Shown piece after piece: positions 36,001 through 48,072 of a stretch of DNA of 64,000 nucleotides. Origin of the DNA: Emergomyces orientalis (taxonomy: Eukaryota > Ascomycota > Eurotiomycetes > Onygenales > Ajellomycetaceae); the NCBI GenBank assembly GCA_002110485.1, contig MOWL01000045.1:1736001-1800000 (forward strand). Reading direction: 5' to 3'. Under the pieces are notes generated by a model. That model ran no database searches and was not told the origin of the DNA. It worked only from the letters and a program-made list of their open reading frames with translations. The position numbers and the translations under genes were made by a program. How positions within the stretch are numbered: position 1 is the first letter of the stretch; each line of letters starts with the position of its first letter.

Positions 36001-37661
36001 GGTTAAATGAGAGGAAAAATTGCAAATTTGAATTTCCTAGAGCACCCAACAGCAGGAATGAGGTGTGAGGTCTTTATCTCAATTTTGGTATTTCAGGCGC
36101 ACAGTGAGGAGAGTGTGTAAGATGTTTTAGAACATTTTTTAACTTCAAATTAGAGATGCGGAGGCTTTTAAGCCTTAACTTCTCCTGCGAATTGAGTCTG
36201 CCGATACACACATTCACCCAGACTCCCGGAGCTGTAACCCTAACAGTATCTATCCATGGATTTCAAGCCAATCCCGGTGGACGGCAACAATCTCAGGCCG
36301 AAATATGTTCCGTAGGTTGGGTTCCCTGGAAGTGTATGTAGCATTAGAGCGCGCCGCGAATTGGTGGGGCGGGGGACGCTCGAACGGAAATGAAGTTTGA
36401 GCAAATGCAATGATCTGATTCTCGGTTGCATTCAGACGCGATGGCCATTTGGCATTGGAACATCGGGAATCGCATTGCTATACCCGGCGCATAGACGAAT
36501 GAGAAAGATATTTGTCTCGACATGCTCAGGCATCCCAAGGCTGTTTTACATCGGAAACGCTAGGACTAACTTCATTAGCAAATATTCCTGCTGCCCCAAA
36601 TCTGCCAAAGGTGAGGTGGCGGTGGAGAACTTCCTCCCCACCTAAGTAGGGTAACTAACAGGAGAATTAAACACTGTATCGGAAGATGATCTGACCTCTT
36701 CCAATCCAATACATCTACCCTTAACCCTCATATTCTCGTTATATAACTAATGGATTTGAATTCATCTTCTCTATGGCTTTCTTTCATCCTAACACTGAAA
36801 GCTTTGATGGTGAAGATTGAGAATTGGTAAGATGAAGATTGGTAGAAATCTTATACTAAGAAGATTCAGAACAAAAGATCACTCTGCCTGCCTGTCTGCC
36901 TGTCTGCAATATGAAAATCAATCAATATAAGAGTCTGTTTTCTAAAATAAAAACTAAAGAGCGAGTGATGTAGTTACAGATCATATGAAGATCCACCAAT
37001 ATACAGCGAGCTCTTCTGGATTTCCTGGCCTTAACCAGTCTCATACTGATCAGGACTAGTGGATATTTAACCACGGGGATCTTCGGCGGTCCGAGGGCAC
37101 CGCAGATGCAGAAGATTTAACTTACGCTCCGTACAGTAAATAGTAGTACAGTACTGTACATGCAGCAATTTATTCTGTACAGGAGCAGTCGTTACCACGG
37201 TACACCAACACACACCCCCTACATGAGCATAGTATTTAACATGAAACGAAAACAGATTTGCCCAAAGCGAGCTGTTTGCAAACTTCTTGGGTAGTATATA
37301 TATACATTGACTACTACCTCGGTACATACTTTGATTTTCACCAGTCAGGATTGATTACCTCTGGTAAGCCTTGGAAGCGTTTTCTCCTCCCCTCTTTCTG
37401 GGGTGTGTGGAGCACACTCTCCGCAATACACCACAAGCAAGCGCCCGAAATAGCGAGGATTATATACATATCTCCGGAACTAATAACAAGCCAAATGAGC
37501 TCATGGCCAATCCTCGCCCCCACGAAAGATCACCAGTGTATAAATATGCCAGCGGCACCCTCATCAATCATGACACAATATTCTTGAAAGCAAAGAGTAA
37601 AAAGCAATAAATACATATAAATAAATAAAAAGTAAATAAAAGAGGGCTTGAGAACAAATAA
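36001..37661. other. Divergent intergenic region (protease / epoxide hydrolase promoters)
   Basis: About 1.66 kb between divergent starts. AT-rich patches surround 36740-36980 and 37260-37320 (TATATATATA-like at about 37296-37305). Short chance ORFs only. Confidence 0.55.
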
Positions 37662-39586
37662 ATGAAAATGAAAATGGCAACAAACTATAACACCATCCCG
37701 CCCACGGCATCCAAAGTCCCCCAACCTTTCCAGGTCGCAATCCCCGAGCAGCAACTGAGCGAATTCAGGGCGCTGCTGAAGCTATCGAAGATACCCGCAC
37801 CAACGTACGAGAGTCTACAGGAAGATGGGAGGTATGGGATTAGCCATAAGTGGCTGGTGGAAACGAAGAAATACTGGGAGGAGGAGTTTGATTGGTATGC
37901 TTTCATCCTCATTCTTACACCCCTTTCTCCGTTTTAGGTTTTCGGGTTCGAGGAGGGATGGAAACAATCCGTTGTAGATTTCCACAGATCCTTTTGAGTT
38001 TTAGAACAGATGGTGATTTTTTTTGTGTGAGATGATGGGTTTGGGGGGTGGGGGGCTTGAATATGGGTTTCTTATATCTTGTCTTGGGATAATATATTAT
38101 ATATACATACATACCTAGGTATATATCTGACATGTATATAGGAGAAAGAACGAGGAGTACATCAACTCGTTCCCCAACTTCAGGGCGACGGTCAACCTCC
38201 CCGCAGGGGACGAGGAATCCAAAGTCCATTTCGTTGCCCTATTCTCGCAGAAGGCCGATGCGATCCCCGTTGCATTGTTCCATGGCTGGCCAGGTATATA
38301 ACACACCGCTCACATGCTCCATCCATCTGTACCATCTAACAAAATCTTCCCCAAAATAGGCAGCTTCCTTGAATTCCTCCCCCTCCTCACTCTAATGAAG
38401 GAGAAATATACACCGCAAACCCTTCCTTACCATCTGATCGTCCCCTCCTTACCAGGCTACGCCTTCTCCTCCGCACCCCCGCTAACGCGTGATTTCGGTC
38501 AACATGAGATAGCCAAGATCATGCACCAGCTCATGGTGGATCTTGGGTTTGAATCCTCAGGTTATCTGGCGCAAGGTGGCGATCTTGGGAGTTTCGTAGC
38601 TAGGAGATTGGGCGAGGAGTATGAGGCGTGCAAAGGTATGCATAATATATAAACCAAACTCCTATCTCTTCCCTTCCTTGCCCCTACCGCAAAATATATA
38701 CAGGGATAGAAAAGACACTCATACCCACATATACACACCCAAGGATTCCACGTCAATTTCTACATAACCCCAACCTTCACTTCCCCTCCAGCGGGAATCC
38801 CTGATACTCCCCTAACCGAATCGGAAAAGGCGGGCATTCAGCGTACCGAGCTATGGAGGAAAACAGGTTCCGCATATTCGATACAGCATGCCACGCGACC
38901 AAGCACCATCGGTCTCTTGCTGGGTGCTAGCCCGCTTGCGTTGCTCGGGTGGATCGGCGAAAAGTTCTTGTCCTGGTCGGATGTGTCGCCGTCAACGGAG
39001 GAGATTCTGCGGTCTGTGACGCTATATTGGTTGACGGAGTCGATGGGGAAGGGAATTTATCCCTATCGGAGTGTTAGTATTTTCTTTTTTTTGTTTTTTG
39101 TTTTTCTTCCCATCTTATTCTGCTAAGCGCCTATCTGGAGTTGTGTTTGGTTGGAGCGTTCGTAGGGCCGTCTCTTGGGGGGCGGAGGGTGTTGAAGACT
39201 ATGTGCTCCACCCCGTACTGTGCTAACTATAAATTCCAAGCTGGATATATCATCGGAAACGCAAACCCTGAAAAAGCCGTTCGGGTATTCATACTTCCCC
39301 AAGGAAATCTGTCCGACGCCGATAGCTTGGGCGCGGAAATTGGGTGACCTGGTATTCCATAAGGAACATGACAAGGTATATATTTGACCCTTGATTCGTC
39401 TTTTCTTCTTTCATGTTTATTTACAAATGGGACGAATGGATGGACTGACTTACGGTATTTTTGCTTCTTTTTCAGGGAGGACATTTTGCAGCGTTGGAAC
39501 AGCCGCAGTTGTTCATGGAAGATTTGGAAGCATTCGTTGCGGCGGCTTGGGAAAAGGAGATAGAAGTGGGAACAGAAATGAATTGA
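37662..39586 (+). CDS. Soluble epoxide hydrolase, alpha/beta-hydrolase fold with EHN domain
   Basis: Six exons: 37662-37894, 38142-38293, 38360-38635, 38744-39072, 39241-39375 and 39476-39586, giving 411 residues, the usual length for the family. The N-terminal EHN region (FQVAIPEQQLSEFRALL, WRKNEEYINSFPNFRATV) is followed by the oxyanion-hole motif HGWP (125-128), SLPGYAFSSAP, the nucleophile elbow QGGDLGS with Asp203, the GYSYFPKE element and the catalytic His378 in GGHFAALE. The residue after the nucleophile is Leu where most relatives have Trp. Three ATGs are in frame at the start (MKMKM); I use the first. Intron 4 (39073-39240) has the branch-point word GCTAAC. It probably hydrolyses epoxides to diols in the cytosol, with lipid or xenobiotic substrates unknown. 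No targeting signal is evident. Confidence 0.9.
38112..38121. repeat. TACCTAGGTA palindrome, copy 1
   Basis: A perfect 10-bp palindrome inside intron 1 of the epoxide hydrolase gene, preceded by ACATACA. See copies at 44404, 45211 and 47709. Confidence 0.8.
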
Positions 39587-41087
39587 CCACTACGCAAAGG
39601 GGGTTTTTGCTCTTGCAATCGGCCCGAATGAAACATGCCCTCAAGCTGAATGATAGCGGAAGCCGGTGGTTGGATGTAACTACACAAGAGGATGTGGGTT
39701 TAGTCATATCAACTCCAAGGTTACCATATTGATGATAAATCAACTTCTGCCTCGACAAGGTTTCTGACATGACGAATCATCCATCTCCGTTCATGATACA
39801 TGGTTGTCTGGCATCCTAACAGCCCTTCTCATGCCAAGCTGTATTCCCTTGCTGGGGAGAAGATATTCCATGGACACATTCCACGTCGGATCCGACGGAG
39901 GCAATGGCAAATTGGCCAGATCCAAAACAGATCTTTCACCCAAGGGGAAAATGAAAAAAAGGGGAAAATGAGAGACAAAACAACTAGTCAAACAATTCAA
40001 AAAAATTTCAATTCGTTTCTTTTCTTTTTCAAGCTCACCGCCAAGGGCAAGCTACATAATAAGTATTTAAAACAAAACAAAGAAAGAAAGCTCATGGCCA
40101 CACACACACAGAGAGAGAGGGAGATAGAGGGTATGTGTGTGAGAGAAGAAATTTTCATGCCTCATGAAAAAAAGTTAAGATATCCGTCCAACCAATCCTC
40201 TTGTCCAAAAGTTGTATGAGAAAACAAGGAATAAAAACCAGGAGAGCAATGAGCGGCGCCACTAGTCTTCCAGAGGGCACTTGGTTACACCCAACCAAGA
40301 GTCCGAAGACGTAATGAATCAAGCATATCAACTAATCAAGTATATAAACTAGGTTTAATGAAAGAGCAAAAGGATACACCACGATTAAAAATAAAATAAA
40401 AAGGTGGATAGAAGGAAATAAAGAGAGAGTGAAAACCCATTGTATAATAATAATGATAATGATAATATAAAATATAACATATCCTAAAAAACTCCAGTCT
40501 CCTCGAAAGTATATGTGAGAGAGACATGCTGTGTTTGCTTGGTCATTCGTTTGGTCATCCATCGCAAGGCATAAAAAAATATAAATCAAAAATGGTGAAA
40601 CAAGAGATGGTAGCGGGGGAAATATGGCGATAAAAAAAGGAAACTACACACAGGTTAATCCAAAGAATCGGGCTCTGCAACCATAGGAGCCAATTCAATA
40701 AAGTGAAAAGATAAAATAATAAATAAATAAATAGAATATTTAGCGAGATTCGTAGTCATCCGGGAGACATGAGGGAAAGCTCAGATTAGGCAAGAAACGA
40801 AAACGAGAAAAAAAGAAGACAACTCATCTCAGACAACTCGTAAACCTGACGATCAAGACACACGCGGCCAAGTGGCCCGATAAATAAGAACGGATTGTTC
40901 ATTACTTGGCGGTGGGGATGACACACGGTTGAATGAGAGCGTGAGATCTCGGAAAGCACAAGCAGAAGATGGATGATAGATCACCGCGAAGGGATAGATC
41001 GGAAAAATGTCGGTGAGTCTTTAATTAGAAGGGTATGGGAAAAGAGGTATGCGTGCTGTTAACCGTTTATGTAGCTGTCCAAGTTCT
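39587..41087. other. Convergent intergenic region, AT-rich
   Basis: About 1.5 kb between two convergent genes. It contains (CA)n-(GA)n near 40100-40120 and ATAATGATAA-type runs near 40445-40475. No gene or RNA is supported. Confidence 0.55.
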
Positions 41088-42813
41088 CTAATCTTGCCAG
41101 CCCCACACCTGTTTCAAGAAGTGTGCCATGTTAACCTTCTTGGTCTTCATTTCTAGCATCCACGGATGTTCTGCCATCCGCCATGGTGTTGCACGTCTTG
41201 GTGGCTCTTTCTCCAAACTACGCAATTTATCAATGTCAGTTCCTGCTGTGTAATGATTTGCCTGGATAACCGCGCTGCGGAAAAACGTACCAACACTCGA
41301 TAAAGTATTTGAAATTTTCACTCCATTTTATGCCGTTTTCAGGCTCGTCTTTCAGCCGGGGAATTGGCTGGCGAACAATGTATGTTAGAAGGTCTATCAG
41401 ACCTGCACGTGGTTGCATTTCTGTTCCATCTGCAGGGAACGGGAACCGGTGTTGAGCTACTTCGAGAAGCGTTACTCCAAGAGACCAAACATCGGATGTG
41501 ATGGTGTAAGATTGGCCCGTGATTCTTTCAGGGGCCATGTAATATGATGTGCCAATAAATGTGTTTGCATCGCCCTTTGTGCCAAATTCACCACTAACAC
41601 CAAAGTCACAAAGCTTGACTTGGCCATTGCGGCATAAGAGGATGTTGGAAGGTTTGATATCTGTGAAATTTAAAGTTAGAGTTGATGGTTATGGGGCATA
41701 GATATTTGTTCCGACACACTTACCTCGATGGATAATTTTCCGCCCGTGTAGGTAGGTAAGGCCGTTTAATACGCCTTCAGCTACTTTACCCAGGACTTTC
41801 TCTCCTGTCCGTCCTCCAAGCTTCTTTACTTCCCTATAGACGCTGTCCAGGCTGCCTCCTTCGCAAAATTCCATGGCAATCGATATGGTGCTGGTCGACT
41901 TGTCCATAAACGCACCGTAATACCGGCAGATGTGCTCCGAAGCACAGTCTTTATTGAAATTCAATTCCCGAACAATCTGTTTCTTAACGTCTGGGTTTGG
42001 GTCTGTGGTGATAATCTGTAAAAATTGAACGAAAGGGATTAGTGACGGGTCTAAAATGGGCATTTAATTTAGATATATGTCATTACCAACCTTTAGAGCA
42101 AACACCGTCTTCCCACCTTTCAGCATGCAACGGGTTACAGCACCACCAGCTCCCTCACCAAGGCTGTCAAGCTCAATAATCTTCTTTTGAGAGCTGGCGG
42201 CCAGCCAACCTTCATCGTCCAGGTCTTCTACATCCAACGGGCGCCCCTTTTCCAAACTCAACTTCTCCAGGTCGGGCAACAAGCCATTCACGCTGTTATC
42301 TCTTTCCATTGTTAAACCACCATCCCCCCGGTCGGAATATACTGAACTTATAGCGGAAGTGGGATCGGGTGTTCCTCCGGGAGGTTGTCTCAAGCCAATA
42401 GCGAAATATAAGGCGGAATAGTTCGAGGACGTAGCTGATGTAGGGCCACTGGCCCGGCCGTCGTATGTGGTAAAGCTTCCTGATCTTGAGCGGTTGCTAT
42501 AGTCACTATTGTAGGTGGTGGCAGAAGAGCCAGCCAAGGGCTGTATGGATGGTCGTCCATTGTTCAGAGGGCCTGCCTCTTGCGGAGTTCCTTTACTGCC
42601 CTTGGGTGTGGCTAATCTCAGCTGGGGAGGAGCTGGACGGGCAGGACGCGGTTGAGAGACATCCGGACCAGGGTTGGTTCCAGTTCCATTTGAATTTGCA
42701 GGGTTCAAGTTGGGCGCACCTGGGATCCCCAGTTGAAGCCGAGGTAAATGTTTGCGGTTGGCACCCGGGGTGGGTATTTTTAAAAGGGGCGCGGGAGACG
42801 ACATGTTGGACAT
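41088..42813 (-). CDS. mkk2: MAP kinase kinase of the cell-wall-integrity pathway (Mkk1/2 type)
   Basis: Four exons on the minus strand: 42813-42091, 42015-41724, 41660-41291 and 41217-41088, giving 504 residues; introns are 63-75 nt. A Pro/Ser-rich N-terminus of about 210 residues is followed by the kinase domain: glycine loop LGEGAGGAV, the ATP Lys241 in VFALK, HRDIKPSN (Asp339 catalytic), DFG (357-359), the activation segment [16 protein letters not shown] and the MAPE anchor (380-383). The C-terminal element [11 protein letters not shown] is typical. Strong word-for-word similarity to the Mkk1/Mkk2 (MkkA) branch suggests it is phosphorylated by Bck1 and activates the Slt2/MpkA MAP kinase under wall stress (family knowledge). 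The docking site and phospho-sites are inferred from the segment. Purine-rich sequence on the plus strand from 43454 to 43700 is a CT-rich tract on its coding strand, a common fungal promoter feature. Confidence 0.95.
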
Positions 42814-43471
42814 GTGTGCCTTTCACAGGGTCAGTACAGAGCTTTTCCTTATGTTATCGTCCCGATTAATATCCAGATTTATCGAACTACGTCGGGATAG
42901 GTGGGCGAAGGAAGAGAAACGGGGAGCTGTTTATATATGGCCGCCAAAAGCGGAAGAATATATATGTTGTGAGGCTGAGAAAATTGGCTTTCGAGCACTG
43001 CCGTTGACTGGGAACGGGCGGATCCGCGGGGGAGTGGAGGGAAAGTTGTAGAGGGGGTCAAATATAACGTCACGAATCAGAGACTCGGTTGCTGACATTC
43101 GCCACGATTGACGGGTTTCGAGGTAGGATAAATAGTCCGAAGAGGATGTAAAATGTAGACAAGTCAAGAGACTCTATTCTAAGAGCAAGCTTGTAATGAT
43201 TGAAAGGAGGTTGGTTTCAGTCAGATATGGGGAGGATATAATGCCTGATAAAAATAGTGTCAACATGGGTATAAGGCGCCAAATTTATCAGCTGAGAAGC
43301 AAACATAAAATCTTTTCGGGGTCAGACAAGGGATCCAAAGCAATGAGCCAGAGTCGGCACGGAAGAAAAGAAGAATTGAAGAGTGCGCTCTCCAAAGATA
43401 CGGGTGTGGGATGAGATGGTTGTGGTTGTGGTTGCGGTGGCGGTGGGCGGAGGGTTATCGCATGGGGAAGA

Positions 43472-43507
43472 GGGGAGAGGGGAGAGGGGAGAGGGGAGGG
43501 GGAGGGG
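43472..43507 (+). repeat. GGGGAGA repeat, G-quadruplex-like
   Basis: Four GGGG runs separated by AGA, followed by further G runs, on the plus strand about 660 nt upstream of the mkk2 start (transcribed leftward). The spacing satisfies a G4 motif. Confidence 0.7.
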
Positions 43508-43980
43508 AGAAAGGCGAATGTTGGTCTGCTTGGACCACCTCTTATCGTCACTCACCACTTAAGTCAAATAGCCCAAGGAACGAGGAAATGACAAGCAAGA
43601 CAAGGAATCTAAAAGGCGATACAAGAGAAGATGGCCCCTAGACAGAGCTGATAGAGGAGAAAAAGAAGAAGCAGAAGAAGAAGAAGAAGGAAAAGAAGAA
43701 GAGATGGAGTGCGGGAGTCGAGAGGACAAGAGTTGAAACGGAGGTGGTGTCGCCCTGTCTGGGGTTAGGTTAGTGATGGAGTGCGTGAGGCCGCAGTCCA
43801 GGGTGGTCTGGGTCTGGGTCTGCCCACAGCTGTTGGCGCTGGGCTGTGTCTGCTTGGGGAATGGCCGCCGCTTTCGACAGCCGCCCAACCCCAACTCTTC
43901 TTGTTTAATTACTCAAAAACGGCCCCCAAAATATTTCCAAGGAAGATCATACCACTTTTTAATGGAGAAGGGGGTTTTCT

Positions 43981-44005
43981 TTTTTTTTTTTTTTTTTGGG
44001 GGGGG
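43981..44005. repeat. T17-G8 homopolymer junction
   Basis: Seventeen T followed by eight G, then more G-rich sequence. The third and longest junction of this kind in the window. Confidence 0.85.
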
Positions 44006-44349
44006 AGGGGTGGGGGTGGGATAATACAGGATATTTTTGCTTCTCCTCTTTATCGATACCCCGTCTATTCCTCTACAAGCCAGTTATTCTGCCTTTCTGT
44101 CCTTCAATCGCCCAGTCTAGCTACGTGTCGTCGCTCCAGCCGAAATAATCTCACGCCGTTGGGCAGGGGGCGTTGAACCTACCAACAAGACAAGTCAAGC
44201 AAAGAATCAGGAGCCAGAAGTGGAGAGGTAAATATTTTGTGCTGTGGCTCTGATACGACTGTTCGCCAACAGGCAACTGACATTGGAACTCCTGCAGTTT
44301 GGGCGGATACTTCCCGGGGGCCAAATTTTATTTTTAATTTTTAATTTTT

Positions 44350-44352
<3 letters not shown>

Positions 44353-44381
<29 letters not shown>

Positions 44382-44406
44382 CATACATACATACATACAT
44401 ACATAC
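44353..44406. repeat. (ACAT)13 microsatellite
   Basis: About 13.5 tandem copies of ACAT immediately before copy 2 of TACCTAGGTA. Likely polymorphic. Confidence 0.95.
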
Positions 44407-44413
44407 CTAGGTA
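44404..44413. repeat. TACCTAGGTA palindrome, copy 2
   Basis: A perfect copy of the 10-bp palindrome at the end of the (ACAT)n array. Confidence 0.8.
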
Positions 44414-45210
44414 CAACTGAGCGAAGAGTATCGTTGAGGCTCAACTTCTGGCTCAAGAGGTCACACTGTGGGAGTTGGAACGAAATATGGACACCTGCCA
44501 GGGGGAAAACCTAACTGCAGATGCCACACGGAGAGTTACCTTACAGCTTTGCAGTCACAGGCTGGAAAGGCCTATCAGTGACAGGATCCTGAGTATTATT
44601 ATTACCATTATTCTTGATTTTTTCCGCAGGCAAACAAAATCTTGAGTCCCCGAAGCCCACAGAATTGATTGATCTATCAAAAAGAAAACACCGAAATCTA
44701 GCCTCACCTTAACCTCACCAACAGGGCACTGCACCTAGACCCTTATTTGTACTGAGTAATTTCAATGAGCGCATAAAACCCCTAACGGACGAACTAACAG
44801 GGAGACAGCGATGATTGCTCAGCTACTCTGTAGGATAAATTGGTAAAAAGCCCGCATCCAACCCAATCCCTGAAACTTGCAGCCATCCGACATCCCTAAC
44901 GAACCAGTTAACGCCAGGAGTCTGCGATCTCCTCGGGGGGCTGGCGGCTGTGCCGTGATGTTTGATGGGACCTCGCCGAAGCGCGTGTCGTTATTTCAGC
45001 CCTAACTCGCCAGTTGCCTTCTCCAGCAGCTCTCTCCCTGTCGCTCTCTCGCGCCTCCTTTTCCTTTTGTTCTCTTGCTCCTCTTCCATACCGCCCGCTC
45101 TTCACTAGGGGACAAGGAGATGTGATTGGTTGGCCCAGCCTCGAGCACGCTAGAAGATGAACCACCTGAATGGCCATGGAGGGAAACTCCCTGCCAACCA
45201 CCTCGGTATA

Positions 45211-45220
45211 TACCTAGGTA
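45211..45220. repeat. TACCTAGGTA palindrome, copy 3
   Basis: A perfect copy, followed directly by CCTAGA so that the half-site repeats. Confidence 0.8.
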
Positions 45221-47708
45221 CCTAGATCAGGAAATGCTTGACCACGAATTACGAATTGCGTATCACGAGTCACGTTAGCTAAATCGTTGCTCTCCCATAG
45301 TTGAAATAAGCATATCCTAGAGGTAGAATGCAAAGATGCAGGAAATGCGCACAGAAAACGAAGCAGCTTCTCGTTTCCGAGATCATGATACTTATCCCAC
45401 AGATACTAACTAGTAGTGGCATCGAAACAAAAATTAAAATCTTGTCCTCTATATTCCTACTTTCTTTCTTTTTCTCCAGACATGTTCCACCTTTCTCTGG
45501 GGCCCCGCTCGGCTCTCAAACTCCTCCATCTATGTATAAGGGACCTTGTGTCTAAAGTAAGTAACCTCAGTGATAAAAAAAACAAAAACCCCCAGAAATT
45601 TCAAGCTTTGGAACACAGGGAAATCTCAAGAGAAACTCCCATACCTATGGGCCTGGGACATGACCCAATTATTATAAAAAGTACCCTCCAGAAAAGTCAA
45701 TTTAATAAGGGTAAAACGTGCCCAGTATCATTCCCTGCTGCCTGTGCAATTTTTCCGCTGTCCTGGTGGGGGCTTTTCCGCATTGCGCAAAAAAGGGGTG
45801 CAGCGGCCACATCCGTAACTTTACGTATCCATCCTTGGATGTCCATATTTTTACGGAGATGTCCTTCCCTCCCGGAGAGGCGAATTGAGCCCTCAGCCCC
45901 CGTTCAGGCCCGCCGCATCCCCATCCCCGTTGTATCAACCCCTAAAGTTAGAAACAAACATCTGCCAGGACCTCGTCAGCCCTGGTACGCCCCCGCCGTG
46001 ATTAAAAATTTAAAAAAAATGTGGCAGCGCTTCGGTATTTATCTCTATCAGCTAGAGGACCAATCTGGGGTATCTTTAACTTTTACATAGAGATGTAAAA
46101 GCAAACAGAATCTCTTGTTTTCACCCCGGGTGTATCATTTTCCTACATTTTTCTTTGTATTTCGAACTTCCTTGCCAAAGCTCAGCTCATTTTTCTGCTT
46201 CTAGCCTCTCTTTAATTCAAAATATGAACCACGTAGATAGGCACGTAAGTAGGTACCCTACCGAGGCAGGTATGGAAATGTGGTGGATGTTGTGTTCTTT
46301 TCAAATACTCGGGACCTGTGAGCTGAACAGCTTGATGCTTTTTCAATGAGAAGAAGTTAAATTCAGTAGAGTGACAATCATGTTGTTGTGTTCAATTGAA
46401 GAAAGAAAATAGAGAAAGACAAACCAAAAATGGAAAAATGGCTTCAGTAGAGACAGTTTGCCGCATTTGGTGAATCCCTTTTTTCAAGATCTCAGCATCG
46501 CCAGTTTCTAAAGGAAACCTGTGAATACGTCATATTTCCTCGAAGGGATGGATTGTTATGGAGCTGGCTGGTTCCATCTAGAAGAGCGGAGACGGGATTT
46601 TCTAGCAGGAAGCTTGTTTCATATAACGAAAATAAAAATGCGCGAGAACAACCCATGCAGTCAACTCTGGCACCATTCCGGCGGCCAAATCAGGAACATC
46701 GCATTTCTCCAAGGTCAAAAATAAAGGCAAAAATGGGCAATTGGCCTCGGTGACTGATTGACTGGCAGTACGCAGAATAGCAAAGTTCAATCAATCATCC
46801 AAAGACGAGCGAGTATTCGGGATGAATCGGAGAAGGCGTGGGCCGTCCAGGTGTCCAGGTGCCCGGTGTCCACTTGTCTAGCAAAGGCAACAGAGGACAA
46901 CCCCAGCGAGGCTCCTTTGGCTAGAGTAACTCCTCGGGGCGCAGGATTTGTGTATAAGAAAAGCCTTCCTGACTCATAAGCCATTCTATCTCATTCATTT
47001 TCTTTCAAAAAATTTTTTTTGTCAGTCTTCATTTGTCTTTGAAAACTCCCGCATACCCGCTCTCCGACTTCCGCCATTGACGCCGCCGCTGAGTTCGGCA
47101 TGGGTTTTACCTCCGTGCCTGGTCTTGGCGCCAATATTACTCGGCTAACACGATCCTGGCTGGCGAACCGTGGCAAGTTCCACCGTTGTTGGCCAATTAC
47201 AGCACGCGAGAATATAATCGCGCGTAGGAAGGTTCTGGACCTGGCAGTCCCGTGACCTTCCTTTAACTTTTTTTTAAATTATTTTTTTCCGCTGACGACA
47301 TCGATGGAAGAAATGGGCATGATTCCGACGGGCTGGATATCGTTTTCTGTTCCGAACAAGACAGGAATTGTCTCACGACAACTTTCTTTTTCCTTTCGCC
47401 TGTCTGGGTGAGGCGGTGCAGACTGGATACGCCATTCATGCAAGCAAAAACATTTTGAATGTGCGGTTTGCAGCCAAATCTTCAATAATGATTTGGTGGT
47501 TCGTTTCATGATGAGGAGGAGATGCCCATACCTAGAGTCTTCAGCACAATAGCAAAGTGATATGCAGCTAGCATTTGTGTCCTCAATGTATGATAGAGCT
47601 TACACAGGTAGCACTCCTGTGTACTTTCGCAGGCTAGGGGGCAATATTAGCGGATAGAGCTATTTTAAACTTTCCGTGACGGAAGGCTTGACAGCTACCT
47701 AGGCTTGG

Positions 47709-47718
47709 TACCTAGGTA
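47709..47718. repeat. TACCTAGGTA palindrome, copy 4
   Basis: A perfect copy about 355 nt before the protoglobin ATG. A TACCTAGG half-copy lies just left of it (about 47696-47703) and a nine-of-ten copy at 47975-47984, about 90 nt from the ATG. Confidence 0.8.
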
Positions 47719-48072
47719 GAACAAGATACCCACTCTTTCTTACGACCTCATCGCTACGAAAACTATTTCTATTTACCCATCTTCCGGCACCTGATTCTTC
47801 TTTGCTCCACCTTGAGCCATGAGGGAGGAGATGGCATATAAAATAGGTGGCCAATTCCCTTGGGATGCTGTCTTGTCTTTCTGGAACGTCCTTCAAGAAC
47901 AAATATATTCAACATACTCCCCCTTTCCTACCACTCTCGTTGATAAGAAGCTATTATATTTTCTGTCTTTACCTTACCTAGGTTAGCCATATTTGCATTT
48001 CATACCCACATCCCCGGTATCCTAATATCAACAAGCTCCCATCGAGGCCCAAAATCATCCAGACGATCCAGC

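Larger units (their letters stand above)
42814..48072. other. Long intergenic region between mkk2 and the protoglobin gene
   Basis: About 5.3 kb. It holds the mkk2 promoter with CT-rich tracts (minus strand) at 43454-43700, a G-rich tract at 43472-43507, a T17-G8 junction, a 54-bp (ACAT)n array and three copies of TACCTAGGTA. An open frame at 45416-46090 lacks an ATG and any recognisable motif. I see no intact gene or RNA. Confidence 0.5.

Noticed and set aside
45416..46090. A 224-codon open frame
   Set aside because: It has no ATG start, no recognisable domain and lies in a gene-poor gap.
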